A DNA stretch of 19,027 bases from JAJNPS01 sp046589965 (GTDB lineage: Bacteria; Pseudomonadota; Alphaproteobacteria; Rhodobacterales; Rhodobacteraceae). Made by a program: the position numbers and the translations under genes. The stretch lies in the NCBI GenBank assembly GCA_046589965.1, contig JBKJVF010000265.1:1-19027 (forward strand), written 5' to 3'. Under the pieces are notes generated by a model. It did no database searches, was not told the origin of the DNA, and worked only from the letters and a program-made list of their open reading frames with translations. Positions 1 through 5,572 of the stretch are shown piece after piece (the first letter of the stretch is position 1; each line of letters starts with the position of its first letter).

Positions 1-137
1 TGCGCGCGATGGCCTGCCAACTGGTGCTGTAGCTTCTGGATCAACACCGCCTGCGCCTTCACTTCGGCCAGTAAAAGCGTGGTGAACGCCCGCAGTTCAG
101 CAGGGTCTTCCGGCAGCAATTTGGTGACATCCAGCAT
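1..137 (-). CDS. tnpC: IS66 transposase TnpC, N-terminal fragment
   Basis: The minus strand from an ATG at 137 reads MLDVTKLLPEDPAELRAFTT and stays open to the window edge (45 codons). A leading segment rich in Leu, Glu and Lys (about residues 15-45, including LLLAEVKAQAVLIQKLQHQL) resembles the coiled-coil leader found at the start of IS66 TnpC transposases. The DDE catalytic domain would lie to the left, outside the window. It follows tnpB by 58 bp. Identification rests on this short leader plus gene order, so the family is fairly sure but the integrity of the transposase cannot be judged. Confidence 0.75.
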   Translation of the reverse strand, partial: MLDVTKLLPEDPAELRAFTTLLLAEVKAQAVLIQKLQHQLAGHRA

Positions 138-195
138 GGTTAATCATAGCAAAACAAGGCTTTTGCGGGAATCCCAAAACTGAAAACCCCTCAAT

Positions 196-543
196 TTATC
201 CTGCCGTCAAAGGCCGCCATGTCCGCAGCGGCAACCGCCAGTCGATCCCTTCCAGCAGCATCGCCAGTTGCGCAGGGGTCAGCGCGATTTTGCCATCTGT
301 GGCCGAAGGCCAGACGAACCGCCCCTTCTCCAACCGTTTAGAGAACAGGCATGCACCTTGACCATCCCACCAGATAATCTTGATCAGATCACCCTGCCGA
401 CCTCGGAACACAAACATATGGCCGTTGAACGGGTTCTTCGCTGTCGTCTGCTCGGCCTGAGCCGCAAGCGTCGCAAAGCCCTTGCGCATGTCAGTCACCC
501 CGGCCGCCAGCCAGACCTGCGCGTTCATCGGAACCGGGATCAT
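196..543 (-). CDS. tnpB: IS66 accessory protein TnpB
   Basis: The 115-residue product has the length and sequence style of IS66 TnpB (Orf2): an N-terminal VTDMRKGF stretch, the central FVFRGRQGDLIKIIWWDGQG segment and a C-terminal LEGIDWR motif. TnpB is required for transposition of IS66-type elements, although its biochemical role is not well defined. Its ATG at 543 overlaps the TGA of tnpA (ATGA, 540-543), indicating translational coupling. The gene appears intact, with no frameshift. Confidence 0.95.
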   Translation of the reverse strand: MIPVPMNAQVWLAAGVTDMRKGFATLAAQAEQTTAKNPFNGHMFVFRGRQGDLIKIIWWDGQGACLFSKRLEKGRFVWPSATDGKIALTPAQLAMLLEGIDWRLPLRTWRPLTAG

Positions 544-923
544 CCCGAAAGGCCACGGATCAGTTGGGCAAGTGCCTCGGGATCATAGGCCCCGCTGACA
601 CGCAGCCTGTGCCCACCGGCAACCTCGACCTCAAGCAGATAACTGGATAAGGCGCTGTCAGGCAAAATGGGCCGGGCAACTTCCGATCGGCCCGGGCTCA
701 CAATCTCAACTGGCAAGAAGACCGGTGCATTTGCAATGCATGACTCCGATCCCGGCGCATAGCGCGTGTCTCGCAGCCATTTGAAGATCATGTTGGCGTT
801 CAGCGCATAGCGCCGCGCCACCTGCGCAACAGAAACATCCGGTGCCGTCGTTTGCAGACAGATCGACCGCTTCTCCTCATCCGTCCAAAGCCGCTTCGTG
901 CGCCGAACCACCAAAAACCTCAT
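540..923 (-). CDS. tnpA: IS66 accessory protein TnpA (helix-turn-helix)
   Basis: The product starts MRFLVVRRTKRLWTDEEKRS and continues with SVAQVARRYALNANMIFKWL, a classic transposase_8/IS3-type helix-turn-helix (about residues 32-51). This is IS66 Orf1, expected to bind DNA at the element ends. I prefer the ATG at 923; an in-frame GTG at 932 is the alternative. No strong Shine-Dalgarno sequence is visible for either. The start lies inside a perfect inverted repeat (922-951) that could be an autoregulatory site. The gene overlaps tnpB by 4 bp. Confidence 0.9.
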   Translation of the reverse strand: MRFLVVRRTKRLWTDEEKRSICLQTTAPDVSVAQVARRYALNANMIFKWLRDTRYAPGSESCIANAPVFLPVEIVSPGRSEVARPILPDSALSSYLLEVEVAGGHRLRVSGAYDPEALAQLIRGLSG

Positions 924-951
924 AGTGTCCACTATCCAAAGCGGACACTAT
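922..951. promoter_or_regulatory. Inverted repeat over the tnpA start, candidate operator
   Basis: ATAGTGTCC at 922-930 and GGACACTAT at 943-951 are perfect 9-bp inverted arms separated by 12 bp. They cover the tnpA start codon at 923. A dyad here could bind TnpA or act as a translational hairpin. The repeat is visible directly; the function is inference. Confidence 0.5.
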
Positions 952-980
952 CAAAGCCACTCTATCAGCAGCAGGGTAGT

Positions 981-996
981 CAGGCCGGACGCTTAC
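981..996 (-). repeat. IS66 terminal inverted repeat
   Basis: Read on the minus strand this is GTAAGCGTCCGGCCTG, starting at 996, upstream of tnpA. It matches the GTAAGCG terminus of IS66-family elements and marks the boundary between the IS and its target. The matching end is beyond the left edge of the window. Confidence 0.8.
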
Positions 997-1400
997 GTTG
1001 GACCCGGCCGCAGTGTTTTCGTTGATGCGGCGTGGCTCGGCCAGTTTGCCATGACATAGGCTGCTCGCCGAAAAACAAATGCTTTGAAAAGTTCGCTTAC
1101 TCATCTGAACAGTGCCAATGCACCAGAGTGGGGCATGCTGGCTCCTACTAACATATTGAACAACATAAGTTATTACTTGCAGCAAGGATTAGCTGTCGGC
1201 ACCGCTAGTCTGGAGGCTGCGATGCGGGCTTCGAAATTCCCGTCATATGAAAAAAATCTCCCGATGGCTCCCCCCACCGGTCCCCGTGCCACAATGCTCC
1301 AGACATTTGGCCCCCCCCCTCTGGCGCTACCTCGCCAGCGTGAGTGAGGTAGTTCATCAGGTCGGCTGGCTTCGTACTTGCAGGCAGCTCTCGCATTGGA
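997..1400. other. 404-bp stretch without a clear intact gene
   Basis: Between the IS66 end and the helix-turn-helix gene there is no convincing intact coding region. The part near the IS (997-1172) is comparatively AT-rich and I see nothing in it. The part near 1173-1396 has three homopolymer runs (9 G, 6 G and 7 T on the minus strand) and may be a decayed small gene, listed separately. Reading frames that run across the IS junction are chance products. Confidence 0.5.
1173..1396 (-). pseudogene. Possible frameshifted small gene, unknown product
   Basis: The minus strand from ATG 1396 starts MRELPASTKPADLMNYLTHA and as written ends at 1205. Removing one G from the 9-G run (about 1311-1319) and one from the 6-G run (about 1270-1275) joins all three frames into a continuous 73-codon reading frame that ends at the TAA at 1173-1175. 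Its tail contains GRFFSYDGNFEARIAASRLA, which looks more protein-like than the uncorrected frame. The start lies 4 bp after the stop of the upstream helix-turn-helix gene, as expected for an operon member. I do not recognise the product. It could be a decayed gene, a homopolymer sequencing error or coincidence. Confidence 0.3.
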
Positions 1401-2018
1401 CTAGCCGCAGTCCACGTCGCGGATCTTGTTCAGGGCAGCTTTGATGACGACTTCGCTGGGTACGCCGTCGACCAAGTGGCTGCGCTTGGCCTCGTTCAAG
1501 ACAGGGTCCGGCATACCAATCAGGGCCGCCAAACCGGCCTGGCCGCCCCCGAGGGCCTCGGCGAGTGCCTTTTCAAGCTCAGCTTCCTTCATAGCATCCT
1601 GTTTGCGACGGGTCGGCTTGAGAACCATCGCTTGGAGCCGCTCAACCTCTTTTCTGAAAGGGTTAGCTTTAGGGTTGATAAAGGGTTTGTAGGAAAAATT
1701 GGGCTGGCGTTTGCGACGCGGATTTTCCGGCTCGCTGCACTCGGTCTTTCCGGTCATGACAGGCAGATCGTAGCAATTGGTGCCATGGGAGCTCTTGCCC
1801 GAGTGGACCACGATGTAGCCGGCGCTCGCCAAAGCCCGCAGATGGGTGCTGACAGTGCGAGTCGTGTACCCGGTGTCCCGAGCGATCGTATTCAAGCTCG
1901 GAAAGCACTTGCCATTTGTAGTGTTGTAGTGGTGCACAAGCCGGTAAAACACGACAAACGCGCCCGAGTTGATTTTCTTCTGCTTGCACACAAGGTCAAG
2001 GGCGTCCAACTTGTGCAT
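1401..2018 (-). CDS. Helix-turn-helix domain protein of the integrative element
   Basis: The 205-residue product has a winged-helix/HTH_36-type segment at about residues 37-72 (FPSLNTIARDTGYTTRTVST followed by HLRALASAGYIVV), as in plasmid and integrative-element replication or regulatory proteins. The rest is basic and helical (KPTRRKQDAMKEAELEKALA near residue 135) with no further domain I recognise. The ATG at 2018 is favoured: it follows the stop of the excisionase gene by 2 bp and has AAAGGTG upstream inside that gene. A longer reading starting at 2057 would overlap the excisionase gene deeply. The tight spacing implies co-expression with the excisionase. It may control excision or act in element replication; the sequence does not decide. 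Confidence 0.75.
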   Translation of the reverse strand: MHKLDALDLVCKQKKINSGAFVVFYRLVHHYNTTNGKCFPSLNTIARDTGYTTRTVSTHLRALASAGYIVVHSGKSSHGTNCYDLPVMTGKTECSEPENPRRKRQPNFSYKPFINPKANPFRKEVERLQAMVLKPTRRKQDAMKEAELEKALAEALGGGQAGLAALIGMPDPVLNEAKRSHLVDGVPSEVVIKAALNKIRDVDCG

Positions 2019-2020
2019 GA

Positions 2021-2218
2021 TCACTTGGCACCTTTTGCGGTGCAGGCTTCGATCCAAGCGTGGATATCCCTGACCCGGTAGCGGACCAAGCGGCCGACGC
2101 GAACGACGCGCGGCCCCACGCCCCGCATCGTTGCAAGTTCAAGATAGCGCTTGGTCACACCGAAGCGGTCCTGCACCTCCTGGCGGGTCATCAGCCGGTC
2201 GTTGTCATGGTCTTTCAT
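2021..2218 (-). CDS. AlpA-like excisionase / MerR-type small DNA-binding protein
   Basis: This 65-residue protein has the AlpA/HTH_17 pattern: LMTRQEVQDRFGVTKRYLEL, then a wing with VVRVGRLVRYRVRDIHAWIE near the C-terminus. Such proteins act as recombination directionality factors or transcriptional activators of integrase genes in prophages and genomic islands, bending att-site DNA. The ATG at 2218 is supported by GGAGG about 7 bp upstream. It sits two genes downstream of the integrase, facing the same way, and is immediately followed by the helix-turn-helix gene, a usual arrangement for the control end of an integrative element. Confidence 0.85.
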   Translation of the reverse strand: MKDHDNDRLMTRQEVQDRFGVTKRYLELATMRGVGPRVVRVGRLVRYRVRDIHAWIEACTAKGAK

Positions 2219-2285
2219 CGCGTCCCTCCGACATGCTTGTGATGTCGTTCAAGATCGCTTCGGCTCGGGTTAATTAAAATTGCAG

Positions 2286-2306
2286 GAGGTCCAAAAAACC
2301 GACCTC
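2286..2306 (-). terminator. Weak hairpin after the unknown gene
   Basis: GAGGTC (2286-2291) and GACCTC (2301-2306) form a 6-bp stem just past the stop of the 2313-3341 gene. Read on the minus strand the loop holds a T run, and ATTTTAATTAA follows several bases after the stem. It may be a weak terminator separating the integrase pair from the excisionase pair. The T tract is not directly abutting, so the call is tentative. Confidence 0.3.
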
Positions 2307-2312
2307 ATTTAT

Positions 2313-3341
2313 TTACCCTACTGATCTTGCTGAGATAATTTCTTTAATCTCCATGCGGCTGATGCGCTGGCTGTCTTTGACACGCCCTGAACGTCTTATC
2401 ATCGAGAGATCTGCGCCTTTCCATACCTTCAACGCAGCAGCATCCGAAAGCCGAAACTGTTCAACGATCAAAGCGACAGCATCTTCTCGGGTCATAACCT
2501 TCCCCAAGGCGTATATTTCAGCATCCAGGTCCTTGATCCAGTCACGGGCGACGGTGATGGTTTTCGTCTTGGACGAGGTCTCAAAAAACCAATCTTCAGG
2601 CAGGTCGCGGGTCAGAACGTACCAGCATTTCCCTTCCTGATGGCTCGCAATACTTCGGCTGGAACCGAGCCGCACAACCGACGGCCCTCGATCTTCAAAT
2701 GCAAGTATTCGACGAGCCGATAGTCCGAGGTCGATGGCTTCCAGCGCTTTCGCCTCAGACGCTTCGATCGCAAACAGGAAATCGCGCCATGACGGTGTCA
2801 GCTGGTGAAAGCCAACCGGTCCCTCGATGTCGACGAGGCCAAATTGCATCCGCACTAAGCCCTGCTCGCGTCTTACAGTCTCATTCGGGACATTATAGAG
2901 CATAACGACCTGCTGTCGTGGCAAGCTGGTTTCGTAGCACGACCGAAGTTGCTTAAGCAGACTTGGCCCTTGGTTGTCGTACTCGACCCAGCAGTTTTCG
3001 GCGAGCGCGCGGAGGCTGCTGGCACCTTCCCGCCATTTGACCTCTAGGTCATGGACGTGGTCCTGGCGCGCATTGTTGCGAAGCAGGAGGTCAATATTCT
3101 TGTCTGTGGTTTCCCCTGAGGACAAAGGTGGCCCTAACGTTTCAACGCGGCCAATCAGGTCAGTCGCTTCCCTTATCAGGTCTAAAGGGGGATGAGGGTG
3201 CTCCTTGGCAAGCCGCGCGTTTCCAGCCAAGATTTCATGAAGCGCCTGATGCTGAGGCAAAGTCTTGGTACTCATGGACAGAGCAGTATTACCAACTCTG
3301 CTGTTAATGAATTCGATGTGCACGGGGTATTCATCCGCCAT
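2313..3341 (-). CDS. Protein of unknown function encoded next to the integrase
   Basis: I do not recognise this 342-residue protein. It has no signal peptide or membrane segment. The middle (about residues 180-260) is a mixed alpha/beta stretch. The C-terminus (about 285-340) carries TREDAVALIVEQFRLSDAAA followed by a Trp, a basic SMIRRSGRVKD patch and a helix, which could be a small DNA- or protein-binding domain; that is inference. GAGGAG lies about 8 bp before the ATG at 3341, supporting this start over an internal Met at residue 23. The gene begins 17 bp after the integrase stop on the same strand, so the two are almost certainly co-transcribed. It may be a recombination accessory factor or element cargo. 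Confidence 0.8.
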   Translation of the reverse strand: MADEYPVHIEFINSRVGNTALSMSTKTLPQHQALHEILAGNARLAKEHPHPPLDLIREATDLIGRVETLGPPLSSGETTDKNIDLLLRNNARQDHVHDLEVKWREGASSLRALAENCWVEYDNQGPSLLKQLRSCYETSLPRQQVVMLYNVPNETVRREQGLVRMQFGLVDIEGPVGFHQLTPSWRDFLFAIEASEAKALEAIDLGLSARRILAFEDRGPSVVRLGSSRSIASHQEGKCWYVLTRDLPEDWFFETSSKTKTITVARDWIKDLDAEIYALGKVMTREDAVALIVEQFRLSDAAALKVWKGADLSMIRRSGRVKDSQRISRMEIKEIISARSVG

Positions 3342-3358
3342 GGCTTCAGCTCCTCAAG

Positions 3359-4462
3359 TTAGGCTCCGCATGCGGGTCCAAGCTTCGACAAGGCCCCTCG
3401 GCGCGTAAGCTCATCGACGACGGTCTGCATTGAAGGCCGCAGCGCCTCCAGCGAGGGCTTCGTATAGCGCTGCCCCGTGATGGACAGCGGCGTATGGTTC
3501 AGCAGCCGCCCGACGACCTCCTCCAGCACGCCTGCCTCCATGGCAACCGTCGCGAAGGTCCTGCGGTGCGCGTGCGGGCTCCAGCGCAGCCGCACGGGCC
3601 GTCCGATGCACCCTTTGCCCGACTTCTCGGAAGGAAATACCCATTGCTTGCTGAGCCCCCGCATGGGCGCGAGGATCTCCAGATGCCGCGGCACAATCGG
3701 CAGATCGAAGGCGCGCCCGTTCTTTGTCATCGGCAAATGGATCCGGTCGGCATGCACGTTCTTCCATTCGAGCGTAAAGGCCTCGGACTTGCGCAAGCCG
3801 GTGGCGAGGATGAACTCGTAGAACACCTGATGGATCGGGTTCGGTAGCGTGTCGATCACGCCCCGCCACGCCTTCAGGTCGTCGATGATCTCGCCGTTGG
3901 GAGTCTCCTCATACCACTCGATTGCCATCGTCGGACATTCGGGAAGGTCGGTCGTGCGGCGGGCATGGTTCCAGACCGTGCGGAAGTACTTGAGCAGGTG
4001 GTTGGCACCAGACGGGTAGGCCGCCAATTCTTTGTGACGGTCAACCACCATGGACTTGGTGATCTCGGACAGCGGCAGGCGCAGCCAATCCTTGAGGTGC
4101 ATCTCGAACTGCTGCCGGACCGACAGGCGGTGCTTTTCGGACCTGAGCTTCGGTCGCGATAGATAGCTGTCCATGGCGCTCGCCAAGGTAGGCGAACCCG
4201 TCTGGATCGCCTTTCCCGCACCGCGGCCCCAAGCCAGCGACAAGCCGAGCGCGGTCTGCCGGGCCGTCTGCGCGGTGATCATGGGGTACCGACCAATGAG
4301 CACGCGTCGGGTTTGACCTCCCACGTCTTTCTGGAAATACCAGCTCTTGGAGGCTTTGCCGACGAAGAGGACAAGGCCGCGTATCTCGGTGTCCCAGTGC
4401 TTATGCGTCCCTTCTTTTGCGAAGGTCAGCTTGCCCACATAGGTCTCATTCAGTTTCGGCAT
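3359..4462 (-). CDS. int: Tyrosine recombinase / phage-type integrase
   Basis: This 367-residue site-specific recombinase shows the catalytic set of the family: Arg224 (ATGLRKSEAF), a candidate Lys247 (MTKNGR), the box H297-A-H-R300 (HAHRRTFAT), His323 (LLNHTPLS) and the nucleophile Tyr333 (GQRYTKP). The N-terminus, about residues 1-80, resembles the DUF4102-like arm-binding region of island integrases, and residues 90-180 form the SAM-like core-binding domain. Length and motifs indicate an intact enzyme. The start at 4462 lacks a strong Shine-Dalgarno sequence. The gene lies 127 bp from a truncated tRNA-Gly and is transcribed in the same direction as the tRNA. It should integrate and excise the element at this tRNA. 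Confidence 0.95.
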   Translation of the reverse strand: MPKLNETYVGKLTFAKEGTHKHWDTEIRGLVLFVGKASKSWYFQKDVGGQTRRVLIGRYPMITAQTARQTALGLSLAWGRGAGKAIQTGSPTLASAMDSYLSRPKLRSEKHRLSVRQQFEMHLKDWLRLPLSEITKSMVVDRHKELAAYPSGANHLLKYFRTVWNHARRTTDLPECPTMAIEWYEETPNGEIIDDLKAWRGVIDTLPNPIHQVFYEFILATGLRKSEAFTLEWKNVHADRIHLPMTKNGRAFDLPIVPRHLEILAPMRGLSKQWVFPSEKSGKGCIGRPVRLRWSPHAHRRTFATVAMEAGVLEEVVGRLLNHTPLSITGQRYTKPSLEALRPSMQTVVDELTRRGALSKLGPACGA

Positions 4463-4475
4463 TTTGTCGGTCTTT

Positions 4476-4489
4476 TGTAGGAAACTACA
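4476..4489. repeat. Short inverted repeat upstream of int
   Basis: TGTAG (4476-4480) and CTACA (4485-4489) flank GAAA, giving a perfect 5-bp dyad 14 bp upstream of the integrase start codon. It could be an operator or an mRNA hairpin affecting integrase expression. The function is inference. Confidence 0.4.
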
Positions 4490-4490
4490 T

Positions 4491-4573
4491 GATACTGGAT
4501 GCCATAGGATGAAACGAGACGCGAGTGATAACTGCGTTAGATGAAACGCTTAGCTACTCGGCGATACTGGATG
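4491..4573. repeat. Direct repeats between int and the tRNA junction, candidate integrase arm sites
   Basis: GATACTGGATG occurs at 4491-4501 and again at 4563-4573. ATGAAACG occurs at 4509-4516 and 4541-4548. The second GATACT copy is followed by another ATGATACT. Repeated short words beside the crossover are typical of integrase arm-binding sites in an attP arm. The repeats are visible; binding is inferred. Confidence 0.55.
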
Positions 4574-4588
4574 ATACTCAAGGGTCTT

Positions 4589-4627
4589 GCTTGGGAAGCT
4601 GCTGCTCTGCCATTGAGCTACACCCGC
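4589..4627 (-). tRNA. Truncated tRNA-Gly(CCC), 5' half only
   Basis: From 4627 the minus strand reads the acceptor arm GCGGGTG, TA, a D arm with GCTC/GAGC stem, A26, the 5' anticodon strand GCAGC, and the loop TTCCCAA with anticodon CCC (4595-4593). After G39-C40 (4590-4589) the anticodon stem should continue TGC; instead AAG follows, and no T arm or acceptor 3' strand is found. The gene is therefore split at the anticodon stem-loop, at the edge of the integrative element. The identification as the glyU-type glycine tRNA is firm; as written it cannot make a mature tRNA. Confidence 0.88.
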
Positions 4628-4636
4628 ATGGTTTTG

Positions 4637-4665
4637 CAGGTAAGTCAGGCGCGCCCCGCCGTCAA
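4637..4665 (-). promoter_or_regulatory. Sigma-70-type promoter of the truncated tRNA-Gly
   Basis: On the minus strand TTGACG (4665-4660) and TACCTG (4642-4637) are separated by 17 bp, with the tRNA 5' end 10 bp after the -10 box. This is a good sigma-70 layout and shows that the side right of 4627 is the native chromosomal side. Transcription from it would now run into the element toward int. Confidence 0.65.
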
Positions 4666-4768
4666 GATGGCAACGCGATGACCAGCCAAGCCTGGCCGGG
4701 TCGTCGGGGGTCGCTGGCTTTGACCGAACGTCAGGCAGCGCAAGATCGGGTGGCGCGGTTCGTCGCGC

Positions 4769-4806
4769 AAAAGAAGAAGGGTCTTCAAGGTTTCCCCTGA
4801 AGACCC
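4769..4806 (-). terminator. Rho-independent terminator of the sigma/fasciclin operon
   Basis: GGGTCTTCA (4779-4787) and TGAAGACCC (4798-4806) form a perfect 9-bp stem. On the minus strand it is followed by TTCTTCTTTTG, a T-rich tract. It lies about 140 bp downstream of the last fasciclin gene and would stop the operon before the tRNA. Confidence 0.75.
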
Positions 4807-4926
4807 TGACGTCATCCCATGGCCGCGCCCCAGGTTGGGGACTGTTCAGGCGTGGTCGGGATGCCGGTGGTTCCTTCGGCGGTCTTCATGGCTGAGTGAC
4901 GCAGCCCGAAGCGCCCCGAAAGAGTG

Positions 4927-4943
4927 CCCCTGAACATCAGGGG
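4927..4943 (-). terminator. Hairpin immediately after the fasciclin stop codon
   Basis: CCCCTGA (4927-4933) and TCAGGGG (4937-4943) pair around a 3-nt loop directly after the TGA at 4945-4947. On the minus strand CACTCTTT follows, a poor T tract. It may be a weak terminator or a 3' end stabiliser ahead of the stronger hairpin at 4769-4806. Confidence 0.45.
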
Positions 4944-4944
4944 A

Positions 4945-5487
4945 TCACTTCGGCACGAGCACCGTATCGACGACATGGATGACGCCGTTCGACTGCATCA
5001 CGTCGGCGATGGTGACGGTTCCGATGCTGCCGCTCTCGTCATAGACCATGGCGGTGCTGCCCTTGATCTTGATGGACAGCGCGTCGCCCGACACGGTGGT
5101 CAGATTGCAAAAGCCCTTGCTGTCCTTGGCAGCACAGGCTGCAAGATCAGCGGAGGTCATCGTGCCCGCGACCACATGCGCCGTCAGGACTTTGGTCAAC
5201 ATGCCCTTGTTTTCAGGCATCAACAGCGTGTCGACGGTGCCCGCAGGAAGGGCCGCAAAGGCCGCATTGACGGGTGCGAAAACGGTAAAGGGGCCGGGGC
5301 TTGCCAGCGTGTCCACCAGCCCGGCAGCCGTGACGGCCGCGACAAGCGTGGTGTGATCGGCCGAATTGACGGCATTCTCGACGATGTTCTTGGTCTCGAA
5401 CATCGCGGCGCCGCCGACGTCTGGGTTGGCCGCAAAGGCCGGGGCGGCTGCAACAGCCAATGCAAGAATGGGCAGGAAACGGGTCAT
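4945..5487 (-). CDS. Secreted fasciclin (FAS1) domain protein, second in tandem
   Basis: The 180-residue product begins with a Sec-type signal peptide (MTRFLPILALAVAAAPAFAA, predicted cleavage near residues 19-20) and contains one FAS1 domain at about 35-180. The H1 box FTVFAPVNAAF lies at 68-78 and the H2-like end GVIHVVDTVLVP at 168-179. FAS1 domains mediate adhesion or binding in the cell envelope. Two Cys (118 and 127) could form a disulfide. The ATG at 5487 is chosen because GGAGG lies 6 bp upstream; the in-frame ATG at 5499 is part of that leader. It follows a close paralogue by 85 bp and is probably co-transcribed with it and the sigma/anti-sigma pair upstream. Confidence 0.93.
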   Translation of the reverse strand: MTRFLPILALAVAAAPAFAANPDVGGAAMFETKNIVENAVNSADHTTLVAAVTAAGLVDTLASPGPFTVFAPVNAAFAALPAGTVDTLLMPENKGMLTKVLTAHVVAGTMTSADLAACAAKDSKGFCNLTTVSGDALSIKIKGSTAMVYDESGSIGTVTIADVMQSNGVIHVVDTVLVPK

Positions 5488-5535
5488 GAGGACCTCCATT
5501 GGTTGGTGTCGGGGTGTTTGGGGATCAGGTAAGTT

Positions 5536-5561
5536 GGGGCCCGCAACAACACGCGGGCCCC
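5536..5561 (-). promoter_or_regulatory. Strong hairpin between the two fasciclin genes
   Basis: GGGGCCCGC (5536-5544) and GCGGGCCCC (5553-5561) form a perfect 9-bp GC stem with an 8-nt loop, just after the first fasciclin stop. No T tract follows on either strand. It more likely acts in mRNA processing or 3' stabilisation, or as partial attenuation, than as a full terminator. That role is inference. Confidence 0.45.
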
Positions 5562-5572
5562 GTCTGCCGGCA

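Larger units (their letters stand above)
1..996 (-). mobile_element. IS66-family insertion sequence, partial (one end)
   Basis: The block carries the IS66 gene order tnpA-tnpB-tnpC on the minus strand and ends at 996 in a terminal repeat that reads GTAAGCGTCCGGCCTG in the direction of transcription, matching the GTAAGCG start typical of IS66 elements. Only the tnpA-side end is in the window; tnpC and the other end lie to the left. IS66 elements usually duplicate 8 bp of target, which would make 997-1004 (gttggacc) one copy; the partner copy is out of view. The insertion sits beside or inside the integrative element whose integrase is at 3359-4462. Confidence 0.9.
997..4590 (-). mobile_element. 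Integrase-bearing end of an integrative element in tRNA-Gly
   Basis: The genes for integrase, an unknown protein, an AlpA-like excisionase and a helix-turn-helix protein are collinear, and the block stops at a broken tRNA-Gly gene. The right boundary is set at about 4590, where tRNA identity ends. The left boundary is not visible: the element may continue beyond the IS66 copy, or the IS may have removed its far end. The element genes look less GC-biased than the flanking chromosome, for example 2219-2345. Confidence 0.7.
4628..4944. other. Intergenic region between tRNA-Gly and the fasciclin operon
   Basis: These 317 bp contain no credible gene. They hold the tRNA promoter (4637-4665), a strong minus-strand terminator (4769-4806), a small dyad CCCCA-GGT-TGGGG near 4829 and a hairpin just after the fasciclin stop (4927-4943). 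A plus-strand reading frame across 4525-4800 runs through the tRNA fragment and is rejected as a gene. Confidence 0.6.

Noticed and set aside
877..1185. 102-codon minus-strand frame crossing the IS66 boundary
   Set aside because: It runs across the IS terminal repeat into tnpA in a different frame, so it cannot be an ancestral gene, and its composition is not protein-like.
1173..1396. Phase-variable contingency gene based on the 9-G run
   Set aside because: A 9-base run could slip, but restoring a frame needs two slips in different runs and the product is unknown, so decay or read error is as likely.
997..4590. Defence island or CRISPR-type system in the integrative element
   Set aside because: No repeat-spacer array, nuclease, methylase, toxin-antitoxin pair or retron-like gene could be recognised in the visible part; only recombination and DNA-binding genes plus one unknown are present.
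4525..4800. 91-codon plus-strand frame
   Set aside because: It reads through the tRNA-Gly fragment, its promoter and the terminator stem, and its product resembles nothing known.
4829..4841. CCCCA-GGT-TGGGG as a further terminator
   Set aside because: The stem is only 5 bp and no T tract follows on either strand.
4924..5532. 202-codon plus-strand frame opposite a fasciclin gene
   Set aside because: It is antisense to a signal-peptide-bearing FAS1 protein with a good ribosome binding site; Asp/His/Gly-rich shadow composition.
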